Positions 7,635-16,313 of a stretch of DNA of 64,000 bases are shown here, in pieces (position 1 is the stretch's first letter; each line of letters starts with the position of its first letter). The stretch spans positions 1 to 64,000 of the forward strand of contig JAFECJ010000018.1 of NCBI GenBank assembly GCA_018242205.1, read 5' to 3'. The position numbers and the translations under genes are program-made. A model generated the notes under the pieces. The model worked only from the letters and a program-made list of their open reading frames with translations, was not told the DNA's origin and made no database searches. Source of the DNA: Pseudomonadota bacterium. Lineage in GTDB: Bacteria > Pseudomonadota > Alphaproteobacteria > Rhizobiales > Xanthobacteraceae.

Positions 7635-10164
7635 CGTCGTCTCTCAGTAAGCCTTGTTCGGGAATTTCGACCGTGAAGAACTGGCCTTCCAAAATCAGGT
7701 CATCGATGTGATTTTGACCGATATTAATCGTCGGCTTGTTTTCGCTCAGAAAGCGCGCCCAGAACGTCAGGTCATCTTCGACATTCTTGTTGCGGTCGAG
7801 CTTCATGCGTCGTGTTGCGCGCGCCGTGCGGGCGAAGGCGGGTAGAGGTTTTCGCGCATCCCTGCCGGTGAACATATAGAACGGCTTCACGCGCACGCCC
7901 CAGACATCATCGAGCTGAGTAATCTCGTAACCAATGCCTTCGTTTTCAAACCAAGGCCGCAACTCGTCGCCCCGCTTTTTGACCACTTCGCGGACGATCC
8001 CTTTGCGGCGGGGCGTATCGTAGGTGAACTTTCTCGGTTTGCCGTCACGGCCCTCGAAATAGGCACGTTTCCGTTTCCGGTCGCCCTCAAGGATGAACCC
8101 TTGCTGTTCGAAGACGCGCAAATGTCGCTCAAAATGCTTGCGCAGAAGCCAGGACAAAATGCGCCGATGGTCCGGGTTCGCTTCGATGTCGCCCCGGGCG
8201 AGGCGGGCGCTGGTCTTGGGGTCGCAATAATCGCCGAACATGGTCGTTAGAAGCGGCAGCGGAGCAAAGCTCCACAGCTCCTTTGAGCGGTCGAAAAACA
8301 AGAAGGTCCCGGCTTCGTCGAGAATATCCTGCGGCGGCAACCGGTCGCGGATTTTGAGGATAGAAACGCCGTCTGGCATCGACGCAAAGGGCAGCACATT
8401 GAATACATAGGTGCCGGTCGGACGGTCATCCCGAGCCGTTGTTTTCGAGCCGCTTGAGGCAATCGGCTGGAGAACCCTGGCGATGAAAGCGGCAGCCTTG
8501 GAGTCATGGGTGAAGCTAGTGTCCCCGCCGTGGTCGCGTGCTAACTCCTCCACGTCTGTAAGTCCGCTACCTTCGCGCTCCATAGCGGCGATACCAAAGA
8601 ACACGTCGCACAGCGCGCGGTTGCGCATGTCGCTGACATTCGGAACGGCACGGAAATGTCCGTCGTCATCGAGGACAACACGGCTTGCGACGGAATCGAG
8701 AAGTGCGCCGGGATTGCGGAAGGTAATGGAAACCCCGGGGTCCACGTTGATGCTCGCGCTTTCGGTGCGCTCGTAATCGCGATGCACCAGCATGTTGACG
8801 GTCAGCTCGACCAATGCCCGGGACGGATAGGCGGGCGTTTTGTCATGTTTTGCACCGCGCTTCACCTTGAGCAGCGGATTGACTTCTTCTTCATGCAACC
8901 AAGCCAGTAGGTCGGTGTGTTGCTTGAGCAAATTACCCCGGAAATTGCTGCGTTTTTTGCCCGAAATCGTTGCGGAAATGTACGCATGGGGAAAGAAGTT
9001 CTGGGGCTCTTTTGCGAATAGCAACACGCAGCCATTGGTAGGCGTCTCGACATTATCGACCTCGACCAGCAGTTCTTGTTCACGCAAAAGGCTCGGCAAC
9101 GTTTCTGTGGTGACCGGCGCGCGGCCGAGCTTAGCGCAGTATTCCCGCATGACCGCGAGCATTTGGTCGTGGTCGAGGTCGTCCATTGTCGCCGATGTGC
9201 AGGGGCGGTCATCGAAAGCGAGTTCTGCCCGGGCGTTTTCCGCGTGTTGCGCGGTCGGATATAGGTCTTCGTTGGCAAGCTCGCGGGCAAGGTCAGTGAA
9301 CAAGTCGTCGAAGTTCGAAATCTCAAGCAAGTTGAAGTTGCCGTCGAGATGGCGACGTAGGGAATCGACGCTAGGATGAGTCGTCTCGCCCACCCGAATG
9401 CACCAGAATATGCCGTTGCGAAACTCGTTGGCGCGATTGAGATTGTCCGCCAACAACGATTCCACAATAGAAGGCTCGGCACCCCGATAACCGGCTACAA
9501 TTAATGGCGCGTCGGCCAGCATCGGCACGAGCTTGTCGATAAGTGATGGGTCGAGTTTGTCGACTTCACCCTCGGCATTCTTGTCGCTGTATTGCTCAGC
9601 TTTGCCGTGCAGCCAGACGATTTGAGCGCGGTTGAAAATCGTAAATTCCTGCAAATCGCCCGGATGGCGGTTCACTTCGGCGATAAGCGGGATATGCGGG
9701 CGCAGTTCGTTAAGCGCGATAGTCAGCGTCGTGTCGAAGTTTGTGGTCAACACTGTGCGGACCAACCCTTTGAGCACGAGGGTGGCAAGGCTCTTGTAGC
9801 CAGGGCCAATGCCGTTTGTCGGCTGGAAGAGGTCACGCAGAATGCGCGCCCGATACTCACGCGGCGTTAGCAGATGTTTGACCACTAGCGGAAAGTTTTC
9901 CGCAAGGCGGTCTTCGCCTTTGATGAACCAGGGATGGTTATGGAGCCAAGTCGTCCATTCGCTAAGGCGAACTTGCTCGGGCGGGACTGAGCCGCCCAAG
10001 ACCCTTTCTGCGTATACGCGCCGCGCCATGCGACGAACGCTTTCAGCAGCAAGGGGGACACCTGAGGAGAAGGAAGCCCCCGCTCCCAGTAGAAGTATCG
10101 GTCGTGCTTCATTCGAAGCGCGGAATAAAGAGGCGAGTGCGCGGACTGTATCTTGGTGCGTCAT
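7606..10164 (-). CDS. SIR2-(Schlafen/GHKL-like)-APAZ effector of a SPARSA system
   Basis: An 852-residue protein. Residues 1-300 are a SIR2-like NAD-binding domain: GAGASFSSGVP (28-38), TTNFD (140-144), the probable catalytic His in WLHG (184-187) and GYRG (225-228). In SPARSA this domain destroys NAD(P) after target recognition. Residues about 330-575 resemble the part that follows AlbA_2 in Schlafen-type regulators (GCVLLFAKEPQNFFPHAYI, VNMLVHRDYERTE 456-468, RNPGALL, MEREGSGL), a GHKL/HATPase_c_4-type fold. Residues about 625-840 form the APAZ region that holds the Argonaute. Known SIR2-APAZ proteins are usually several hundred residues shorter, so the middle domain is unusual. First gene of the pair. 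Confidence 0.88.
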   Translation of the reverse strand: MTHQDTVRALASLFRASNEARPILLLGAGASFSSGVPLAAESVRRMARRVYAERVLGGSVPPEQVRLSEWTTWLHNHPWFIKGEDRLAENFPLVVKHLLTPREYRARILRDLFQPTNGIGPGYKSLATLVLKGLVRTVLTTNFDTTLTIALNELRPHIPLIAEVNRHPGDLQEFTIFNRAQIVWLHGKAEQYSDKNAEGEVDKLDPSLIDKLVPMLADAPLIVAGYRGAEPSIVESLLADNLNRANEFRNGIFWCIRVGETTHPSVDSLRRHLDGNFNLLEISNFDDLFTDLARELANEDLYPTAQHAENARAELAFDDRPCTSATMDDLDHDQMLAVMREYCAKLGRAPVTTETLPSLLREQELLVEVDNVETPTNGCVLLFAKEPQNFFPHAYISATISGKKRSNFRGNLLKQHTDLLAWLHEEEVNPLLKVKRGAKHDKTPAYPSRALVELTVNMLVHRDYERTESASINVDPGVSITFRNPGALLDSVASRVVLDDDGHFRAVPNVSDMRNRALCDVFFGIAAMEREGSGLTDVEELARDHGGDTSFTHDSKAAAFIARVLQPIASSGSKTTARDDRPTGTYVFNVLPFASMPDGVSILKIRDRLPPQDILDEAGTFLFFDRSKELWSFAPLPLLTTMFGDYCDPKTSARLARGDIEANPDHRRILSWLLRKHFERHLRVFEQQGFILEGDRKRKRAYFEGRDGKPRKFTYDTPRRKGIVREVVKKRGDELRPWFENEGIGYEITQLDDVWGVRVKPFYMFTGRDARKPLPAFARTARATRRMKLDRNKNVEDDLTFWARFLSENKPTINIGQNHIDDLILEGQFFTVEIPEQGLLRDDDEDSNRMPA

Positions 10165-10354
10165 CTTCTGGCCTACGATTCACGACTCGGTTCCCAAACC
10201 AAAATGATAGGCCCAATTGGAACAATTGGGGAACAAAAATAAAGTTGTGCCCGAAATCCACCCCTTTGGGTTGAAATGCTAGTTTAAGGATGGGCGCGGA
10301 ATCTGCGGCAGTGTTGGGGGACAATCGACAACTACGGCAGTCTTCTAGCTGGGT

Positions 10355-11629
10355 ATGCAGAGCGTTTCGGTAAGGACGGTATCGAAATCAAGGAAACACA
10401 AGGTGGGGCAGTCGAAAATTCCTCTGTATGCATATGTCGATGAAACCGGAAATACAGGCAACAATGTATTTGACGAGAACCAGCCCGATTTCGTGACAGG
10501 GGCACTTATTACGCGAGGTGATTTTGACCGTGCGCATGCCTCTGCCGTTGCTGACATAGCCAAGAAGATTGGCGTCGCTAATCTCCATGGTGGCGAACTC
10601 GGGCTCGGTAGGATCGATGCTATCGCTGATGACCTATTGTCACTGCTGAACAGGATCAGGGCGAATTTCTTTTTCGCTCGCGTCGAAAAGAAATATCTTC
10701 TTGCTACTAAGGTGTTCGACTCTCTTTTCGACTCTGGTGAAAACGCGGCGGTCGGGTGGCATCATTACAATCTTCGTCCCTTTCGAATTATTCTTGCCTT
10801 TAAGCTATCGACCGCAATCGATGAAGAGACCGGAAGGCTATTTTGGGAGTGCATTCTGGAACCAAACGAGAAGAAAGCCTATGAGATGCTCCCACGAATT
10901 TGTGCGCGGCTGCACGGAAATCTGTTAAATGTTCCGGACGCGAGATCGCGAGAGATTTTAGGGGAAGGTCTGGATTGGGCTCGAGCCAATCCGGAGTCTA
11001 TTCAGATTCATACCGATAGAAAAATAGCTCGTCAGGGTCATCTGCCGAATTTTGTTGCGTTCCTAAATCTTCTTCATGGGCTGGAGCAATACTCGAAAGA
11101 CCGTGGAAAGAAGGTCGCGAGGATTTCTCATGATCGTCAAAGTGAATTTGAGCCTATTCTTAAGCAGTGGCATGAGCTGCTCTCCAATGCGCCACCGGAA
11201 GAATTTAATTGGGCCGGAGAAACCCATACCGTTCAGAGAGTCTCTGGTAGCCAGTTTGAAGTAAAGGAGGATCAATCAAGTCCCGGCATCCAAATTGTAG
11301 ATGTCGTTCTTTGGCTTTACAGCCAATTCCGTAAAGGTCGAGAAATTCCGGAAAAATGTATGCTTATCGTCGAATATGCGCTATCCAACGGATGGGAAAA
11401 TGACTTTTCATTCGCCGGTGTCGAGCGTCAGTATATTTCGACGTTCGGTGACATCTTAGCAAAGCCTTTGAATCCGCAGCAAGAGGCGGCGGCCCGGGCA
11501 CTAATGGCTGAGATGGAAGCGGGTCGCCATGAATCAATGACGCAGTATAAGCGTGACCGGATCCCCCCGTTTATGAGATCCGTCAGTAGAGCCGTTGAAG
11601 CAGCTAGCGAGGAGCCAAAGGCCGAGTAA
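10355..11629 (+). CDS. DUF3800 domain protein
   Basis: A 424-residue protein. After a short basic N-terminus it has YAYVDETGNTGNNVFDENQP (residues 27-46), the D-E-S/T-G-N-T-G motif of DUF3800, a family with a predicted RNase H-like fold. Later acidic positions include QSEFEPIL and the SPGIQIVDVVLW block, which also fits the fold. Its biochemical role is unknown; the family is frequent in defence islands and on plasmids. It is divergent from the SIR2-APAZ/Ago pair with 190 bases between, so the two units may share a control region. Lower GC than the backbone. Confidence 0.8.
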   Translation: MQSVSVRTVSKSRKHKVGQSKIPLYAYVDETGNTGNNVFDENQPDFVTGALITRGDFDRAHASAVADIAKKIGVANLHGGELGLGRIDAIADDLLSLLNRIRANFFFARVEKKYLLATKVFDSLFDSGENAAVGWHHYNLRPFRIILAFKLSTAIDEETGRLFWECILEPNEKKAYEMLPRICARLHGNLLNVPDARSREILGEGLDWARANPESIQIHTDRKIARQGHLPNFVAFLNLLHGLEQYSKDRGKKVARISHDRQSEFEPILKQWHELLSNAPPEEFNWAGETHTVQRVSGSQFEVKEDQSSPGIQIVDVVLWLYSQFRKGREIPEKCMLIVEYALSNGWENDFSFAGVERQYISTFGDILAKPLNPQQEAAARALMAEMEAGRHESMTQYKRDRIPPFMRSVSRAVEAASEEPKAE

Positions 11630-11754
11630 TCTTGTCGTATCACGTCAATCCCGGTCGCCTGGCAAGCATCCCTTGACCAACGATTGACCAACGATACGCC
11701 GCAACCAAACGAGAACAAACGTCGTCGAACGGAACGCTAGTCGTCAGATTTTGC

Positions 11755-11824
11755 GGGCTTTCCCGGGTCGGTAACGTCGCTCATAACGGTCTGGCTGCAG
11801 GTTCGAGTCCTGCCGAGCCCACCA
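11755..11824 (+). tRNA. Degenerate tRNA-like sequence (CAT anticodon loop)
   Basis: The 3' half is tRNA-like: anticodon loop CTCATAA (11780-11786), a perfect T-arm GCAGG-TTCGAGT-CCTGC (11797-11813), acceptor strand CGAGCCC and encoded CCA ending at 11824. A possible 5' acceptor strand GGGCTTT starts at 11755 and pairs six of seven positions, but the D-arm is shortened, the anticodon stem is poor and the total is only 70 bases. It is most likely a decayed tRNA-Met or Ile(CAT) or a leftover attachment site; a functional element-borne tRNA is less likely. Confidence 0.45.
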
Positions 11825-12035
11825 ATGTTCTACGGCGATAGCCAATTCAAGGATCGCGCCTCAGGTCTGCAGGTGCATAGCAGATCAAGGTCTTCGATCT
11901 GCAAGCAGCCACATGGTAGCGGTTTGCTAGAGTTTAAAGAGGGTTCCCTTCGGTGCCTCTAGCGATGTTGCCAGAAACGCGGCACCGGCAATGCGGGAAA
12001 GCTTCGCGACACCGTCGGGAACCAAGGTAGTCGAA

Positions 12036-12049
12036 TTGATCTGGGTTAA
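12036..12049 (+). promoter_or_regulatory. FNR/FixK-like box, imperfect
   Basis: TTGATCTGGGTTAA matches TTGA-N6-TCAA except for one base in the right half. Its centre is about 55 bases before the ATG at 12098. A site at -41.5 would put the transcription start near 12084, which is plausible. Confidence 0.4.
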
Positions 12050-12097
12050 GGCCGTTCACATTCGCCGTGCTTTGATGCATCTTTCAACGAGAGGAGT

Positions 12098-12319
12098 ATG
12101 GCCATGACTGAGACCGTGCATAAAAGAGGCGATGTCCCCGGTCATCATGAACACAAATGTTGTGGGACGGGACCGGCTGAAAGCGAGAAAGGACATGCGC
12201 CAGTAAAGGCGGATCACGAGTGTTGCCAGGGGCAAGCGCCCGTCCAGGCCGCCTCGTCGACATGTGGATGTGGCGGGTCGAAATCAAAAGAGAAGACCGA
12301 TCAACAATCACCCAAGTGA
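12098..12319 (+). CDS. Small Cys/His-rich metal-binding protein
   Basis: A 73-residue soluble protein rich in His and Cys: GHHEHKCC near residues 15-22, DHECCQG near 43-49, and CGCGG near 58-62. No signal peptide is evident. The composition suggests cytoplasmic copper or other metal sequestration, but no known family is recognised. GAGAGGAG lies just before the ATG. It is the first gene of the copper block, which supports a buffering or chaperone role; this is inference. Confidence 0.65.
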   Translation: MAMTETVHKRGDVPGHHEHKCCGTGPAESEKGHAPVKADHECCQGQAPVQAASSTCGCGGSKSKEKTDQQSPK

Positions 12320-12344
12320 ACGTGACTAGTGTCTTTTCGTCGTG

Positions 12345-12358
12345 TTGATCTAGGTCAA
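12345..12358 (+). promoter_or_regulatory. FNR/FixK-type box
   Basis: TTGATCTAGGTCAA fits the TTGA-N6-TCAA consensus for FNR/FixK-family regulators in alphaproteobacteria. The centre is about 60 bases before the ATG at 12412. A -41.5 arrangement would start transcription near 12393. Confidence 0.5.
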
Positions 12359-12411
12359 TCGCTTTCTTAGCACGCTCCGCTACGGTGCTAGCATTCGGGT
12401 GGATGTGACCG

Positions 12412-12885
12412 ATGCTTTCGGAACTTCAAGGGAATTCGACCGATATTGCGATCAATCGCGGATACTTCCGCGTTTTCCTCGCTGCGATCGTGTTGTTTCT
12501 CATTGCGGGTTTCGGTTCCGCGCCGGCCTACGCCTGTTTCGATAGGGTTTCGCGCGATGAAGTGCGCCAGGAAATAAGCGTCGTAGACGTCGAACTCGGC
12601 CGAGGCGAAACGACGGCTTTGACTGCTCCCGGTCACGGCGCATTCGTCATTTCATCGATGCCCAACTTCAAAGCAGCAGGATCTTCCGGTTGCTGTGGTG
12701 GAAATCAGCATCAGGACGCCGGATGTTTTGGCCTGAGCTGCGGCTCGTCTTCGGCAACGATAGCGACTGCTCCGGCTCCAGCGATGATGACGGCTCAACT
12801 GTCGCGCCTCTTGCCAGCTTCGTCATCTGCTCCGACGCCGGTCGCCCCGGGCGTGATCTTCCACCCGCCTCGACGCACGGCCTGA
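12412..12885 (+). CDS. Secreted Cys-rich hypothetical protein of copper locus
   Basis: A 157-residue protein with a hydrophobic export signal (VFLAAIVLFLIAGFGSAPAYA, about residues 22-42). The mature part contains SSGCCGGNQHQDAGC and ends GVIFHPPRRTA. Two other short proteins of this island (33056-33568 and 35228-35605) share the layout of signal peptide, Cys-rich middle and Pro-Pro-Arg end, resembling the DUF2946/CopL-like proteins of copper loci. A periplasmic metal-binding role is likely but not demonstrated. Confidence 0.6.
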   Translation: MLSELQGNSTDIAINRGYFRVFLAAIVLFLIAGFGSAPAYACFDRVSRDEVRQEISVVDVELGRGETTALTAPGHGAFVISSMPNFKAAGSSGCCGGNQHQDAGCFGLSCGSSSATIATAPAPAMMTAQLSRLLPASSSAPTPVAPGVIFHPPRRTA

Positions 12886-13021
12886 AGGCTTACGGCGAGT
12901 ACCGGTTGCTCGCTGGCCCCCTGACCTGAGGCAGGCTCCGTTACCTCAGTTTCCCAAGATCGAAAGTTTATTGCCTGAGTGCGCTCGAGTTGCGCCTTGG
13001 CTCCAGAATTGAGGAACTGTC

Positions 13022-14482
13022 ATGAACCGTCGTGAGTTCATCAGTGCGGCCCTGTGTGGCGCAGCCGCAACGGTATTGCCGTTCAAAGTGCAGAGCTCTT
13101 TCGCGCAGCAACCCAGCGCCGCGCAGGCAAATGAAGCGAAGCTGCTTCGCATCGTCCAACGCAATATTGAGGTCCTGAAACGTCCAGCCAAGGTCTTCGG
13201 CCTCGTTCAGCAGAGCGGGGCGAGTGGCCTGGCGCTGGCCGCCGGCGAAATGTTCGACATTACGCTTCGCAACGAAGCCGCAGAAGCGACGCTCATTCAT
13301 TGGCACGGCTTGACCCCTCCCTGGGACCAGGACGGAGTGCCGAATGCGCCGGCGCCTGTGCTGGGAGCCAAAGCCGATCGTCAGTTCAGGTTTCCGGTCG
13401 GCGGACCCGGCACCCACTGGATGCACGCTCACACGCTTCAGGAACAGAACCTGCTCGCCGCGCCGCTCATCGTACTCGACCCGGCCGAGAGAAACGTCGA
13501 CGAGCAGAATGTCGTCATTCTCCTTCATGACTTCTCGTTCTCCACGCCGGAAGAATTGCTCGCCGGACTCAAGGGCGGCGCGAGCGCCGGTACGCCCGCG
13601 GCGATGAATCACGCCGGCATGGGACACGCGATGTCGGGAATGTCCGGCATGTCGATGCCCAAGGGTGTCGCGTCGATGCCGATGAGCATGGACCTCAACG
13701 ACATCGAATATGATGCGTATCTGGCCAACGATCGAACGCTTGACGATCCTGAAGTCGTCAACGTCGAAAGCGGCGGGCGGGTTCGCCTGCGTATCATCAA
13801 CGGCGCGACCGCGACCGCCTTCACGATCGACACCGGTCGTATCGGCGGCTCCCTGATTGCGGTTGACGGGCAGAATGTGGAGCCGGTGGAAGGCAGCCGC
13901 TTTCCCATAACGATGGGCCAGCGGCTCGACATCCGGCTCGAAGTCCCGCACGGCACGCACGCATTCCCGATCCTGGCGTTGCGGGAAGGTGCGCGTGAGC
14001 AAACCGGAATCATTCTGGCGCCGAGAAGGTCCGCGGTCAGAAAGATCGATCTGCTTGCCACGGCAAATGCACCTGTTGTCGATCTGAAAATTGAGCAGGC
14101 GCTACGCGCAGCCAGGCCGCTCTCCCAGCGTGCCGCCGACAAGCGCTTCGACATGCAACTGAGCGGTGACATGCAGCGCTATGTCTGGGCTCTGAAAACC
14201 ACTCCGAAACTCGTAGTCCGCAAGGGGGACCGCGTCGAAGTGACCATGACGAACGCTAGCATGATGGCGCATCCGATGCACCTGCATGGCCATCACTTCC
14301 AGGTCGTCGCCATCGACGGCAAGCGGTTCGCCGGCGCGGTTCGCGACACCGTTCACATTCCGCCGATGCGGTCCGTCACCGTCGCCTTCGATGCCGGAAA
14401 TCCCGGCCAGTGGGCATTTCATTGCCACCACCTCTACCACATGGCGGCCGGCATGATGGCGACGGTCAGCTACGAGTCCTGA
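13022..14482 (+). CDS. Multicopper oxidase (CueO/CopA-like) with Met-rich loop
   Basis: A 486-residue periplasmic oxidase. The N-terminus MNRREFISAALCGAAATVLP is a Tat-like signal. Four copper-ligand boxes are present: IHWHG, HWMHAH, HPMHLHGHHF and HCHHLYHM. Such enzymes oxidise Cu(I) to Cu(II) with reduction of oxygen. A Met/His-rich insert (MNHAGMGHAMSGMSGMSMP, about residues 196-214) probably feeds Cu(I) to the type 1 site. It starts the row of copper genes running to the P-type ATPase and is one of three multicopper oxidases in the island. Confidence 0.93.
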   Translation: MNRREFISAALCGAAATVLPFKVQSSFAQQPSAAQANEAKLLRIVQRNIEVLKRPAKVFGLVQQSGASGLALAAGEMFDITLRNEAAEATLIHWHGLTPPWDQDGVPNAPAPVLGAKADRQFRFPVGGPGTHWMHAHTLQEQNLLAAPLIVLDPAERNVDEQNVVILLHDFSFSTPEELLAGLKGGASAGTPAAMNHAGMGHAMSGMSGMSMPKGVASMPMSMDLNDIEYDAYLANDRTLDDPEVVNVESGGRVRLRIINGATATAFTIDTGRIGGSLIAVDGQNVEPVEGSRFPITMGQRLDIRLEVPHGTHAFPILALREGAREQTGIILAPRRSAVRKIDLLATANAPVVDLKIEQALRAARPLSQRAADKRFDMQLSGDMQRYVWALKTTPKLVVRKGDRVEVTMTNASMMAHPMHLHGHHFQVVAIDGKRFAGAVRDTVHIPPMRSVTVAFDAGNPGQWAFHCHHLYHMAAGMMATVSYES

Positions 14483-14512
14483 AGTGCAAGTTCAAACAGA
14501 AGGAACAGAACA

Positions 14513-15280
14513 ATGCGATCCCTGATCAAGATCATCCGTCTCAGTGCAGCCGCCTTTGCGTTCGCGATAGTGCTGGCGGGCGTGTCCGTGAACATGCCGG
14601 CGCATGCGCAAGCCGTGCTGTCCGAAACCGTCGTCAAGGCGCTGCAGGAAGCGTTGAACAAGCAAGGCATCGCCGTGAAGGCGGATGGCGTTCTGAACGA
14701 CGAGACGCGTAACGCGATCAGAAAATATCAATCTCAGCATCACCTACCCGTCACCGGCGAAGCGGACAAGGCGACACTCGATAAGCTGGGAGTTGCCACT
14801 CAGTCCGGCGCGGCGCCAAGCCCGGCATCGACGGTCAGTCAGGCGTCATCTTCAATGCCGGGTCCGGCAACAACCCCGCAAGCGCCCATGCAGTTTGGCC
14901 AGGGATCGGGCGGCATGATGATGAGCGGTCCCATGATGCAGGAAATGATGCAGGGCATGATGAAGACCATGCAAGGCATGATGGGAATGATGCAGGGCCA
15001 AATGCAGTCCGGTCAGACGCAACCTGGGCAGATGCAACCCGGGCAGATGCAGGCTGGCCGGATGCAGCGCGGGTCAGCGCAGGGGCAGCAAAGCGGCGGC
15101 ATGATGAATTGCCCGATGATGTCGGGATCTGATCAATCATCTGGCCCGGCGATGATGCAGATGATGCAGGGCATGATGCAGATGATGCAAATGATGCAGG
15201 GGCAGATGATGCAGGGGCAAATGCCCATGCAGCCCGGACAGATGATGCCTGGCCAGACCAGTCCTATGCCGCCGCGGTGA
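14513..15280 (+). CDS. Peptidoglycan-binding domain protein with Met/Gln-rich repeat tail
   Basis: A 255-residue exported protein. The signal peptide (AFAIVLAGVSVNMPAHAQA) is followed by a PG_binding_1 domain (VVKALQEALNKQGIAVKADG, NAIRKYQSQHHLP, ADKATLDKLGV; about residues 40-100). The second half is a low-complexity tail of MMQGM, QMMQG and GQMQPG units with several dozen methionines. Methionine clusters bind Cu(I), so this may be a cell-wall-anchored copper sponge; that role is inferred. It lies 30 bases after the multicopper oxidase gene with an AAGGA before the ATG, probably the same operon. Confidence 0.8.
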   Translation: MRSLIKIIRLSAAAFAFAIVLAGVSVNMPAHAQAVLSETVVKALQEALNKQGIAVKADGVLNDETRNAIRKYQSQHHLPVTGEADKATLDKLGVATQSGAAPSPASTVSQASSSMPGPATTPQAPMQFGQGSGGMMMSGPMMQEMMQGMMKTMQGMMGMMQGQMQSGQTQPGQMQPGQMQAGRMQRGSAQGQQSGGMMNCPMMSGSDQSSGPAMMQMMQGMMQMMQMMQGQMMQGQMPMQPGQMMPGQTSPMPPR

Positions 15281-15372
15281 ATCCGAACATTCGCTAGGAG
15301 TCAGGCGGGCGACAGGACTTCAACGCCGTCTAATGGCTTGGACACCGGCAAATGCAGATAGGAGAACAACAG

Positions 15373-15633
15373 ATGTCGCCGCATGATCACGCACATGACG
15401 AACCGCCGGCAAGAGGCTTTTGGTCCTCTCCGATGGGCTGGGTCTTCATCGCATTTCTACTCGTTTCCGGAGCGCTTTTGTTCACGGAGCACCGTGCGCA
15501 TGTGCTTGGCCTCTGGCTGTGGGTGCCGCTGATCGCATGCCCGCTGCTGCACATGTTTATGCACGGAGGGCATGGTGGCCACGCCGGCCATCGCAGAGGC
15601 ACTCAATCCAATCCGGAAGGGAAAGCCCAATGA
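15373..15633 (+). CDS. DUF2933 small membrane protein
   Basis: A short protein with a His-rich N-terminus (MSPHDHAHDEPP), the FWSSPMGWVFIAF and LLFTEHRAHVLG segments typical of DUF2933, a second hydrophobic helix and a His/Gly tail (HMFMHGGHGGHAGH). AGGAG sits 8-9 bases before the ATG at 15373, so this start is preferred to the in-frame ATG at 15352. DUF2933 genes recur in heavy-metal loci; the function is unknown. The stop overlaps the next gene's start as ATGA. Confidence 0.85.
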   Translation: MSPHDHAHDEPPARGFWSSPMGWVFIAFLLVSGALLFTEHRAHVLGLWLWVPLIACPLLHMFMHGGHGGHAGHRRGTQSNPEGKAQ

Positions 15634-16298
15634 GCGGAGAAACAGCGTCTTACGGGCTCTGGAGCTTGGTTCTGATCAACTCTTTTGTCTTCATCATGTT
15701 CGCGTACAGTTTCTTCAAGCCGGACACGCCGCGTGATTGGCGGTCGTTCGGCGCCTTTAGCGCATTCGTGATAGCGCTGTTCGTGGAAATGTACGGCTTC
15801 CCTCTGAGTATCTTCTTTCTTTCGGGTTGGCTGCAATCGCGTTACCCAGGGATCGATTGGTTCTCGCACGACGCCGGCCATTTCCTCGAAATGGTATTCG
15901 GCTGGAAGACCAATCCGCATTTTGGTCCGTTTCACATCCTGAGCTTTATTCTGATCGGCGGCGGTTTCGCTCTGATCGCTTCGTCGTGGAGCGTGCTGTT
16001 CGCCGCGCAGCAGAAGCGTACGCTTGCGACAGCCGGCCCCTACAGCTATGTGCGTCACCCGCAATATGTCGGCTTCATCTTGGTGATGGCCGGATTCCTG
16101 GTTCAGTGGCCGACGCTGCTGACGCTCGCGATGTTTCCAGTGTTGACGTTCATGTATGTGCGTCTCGCATACAGCGAAGAGCGGGACGTCATCGCCGAAT
16201 TTGGAGATGCATATAAGAGGTATGCTGCCGAAGTGCCCGGTTTCATTCCGAGGCTCGGGCGACTTTTCGGCGGTGCGCCGAAGGCCGCGGCCGAATGA
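15630..16298 (+). CDS. Isoprenylcysteine methyltransferase (ICMT)-family membrane protein
   Basis: A 222-residue membrane protein with five or more hydrophobic segments. The C-terminal part has GPYSYVRHPQYVGFILVMAG and EERDVIAEFGDAYKRYAAEV, the S-adenosylmethionine-binding signature of the ICMT/PEMT family. Bacterial members are common next to copper P-type ATPases and DUF2933, but the substrate is unknown. The ATG at 15630 overlaps the upstream stop, showing coupling. Confidence 0.85.
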   Translation: MSGETASYGLWSLVLINSFVFIMFAYSFFKPDTPRDWRSFGAFSAFVIALFVEMYGFPLSIFFLSGWLQSRYPGIDWFSHDAGHFLEMVFGWKTNPHFGPFHILSFILIGGGFALIASSWSVLFAAQQKRTLATAGPYSYVRHPQYVGFILVMAGFLVQWPTLLTLAMFPVLTFMYVRLAYSEERDVIAEFGDAYKRYAAEVPGFIPRLGRLFGGAPKAAAE

Positions 16299-16313
16299 AC
16301 TGCCGGAGTCGGA

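Larger units (their letters stand above)
11630..12097. other. Non-coding junction between defence and copper blocks
   Basis: These 468 bases hold no convincing gene. They contain the tRNA-like sequence at about 11755-11824, a near-match to an FNR/FixK box at 12036-12049, and the leader of the small metal-binding protein gene. The AT-richer defence DNA gives way here to the GC-rich copper block, so this may be an old recombination joint. Confidence 0.6.

Noticed and set aside
12968..14002. 344-codon leftward frame opposite the multicopper oxidase
   Set aside because: The rightward frame carries all four copper boxes; this is its shadow.
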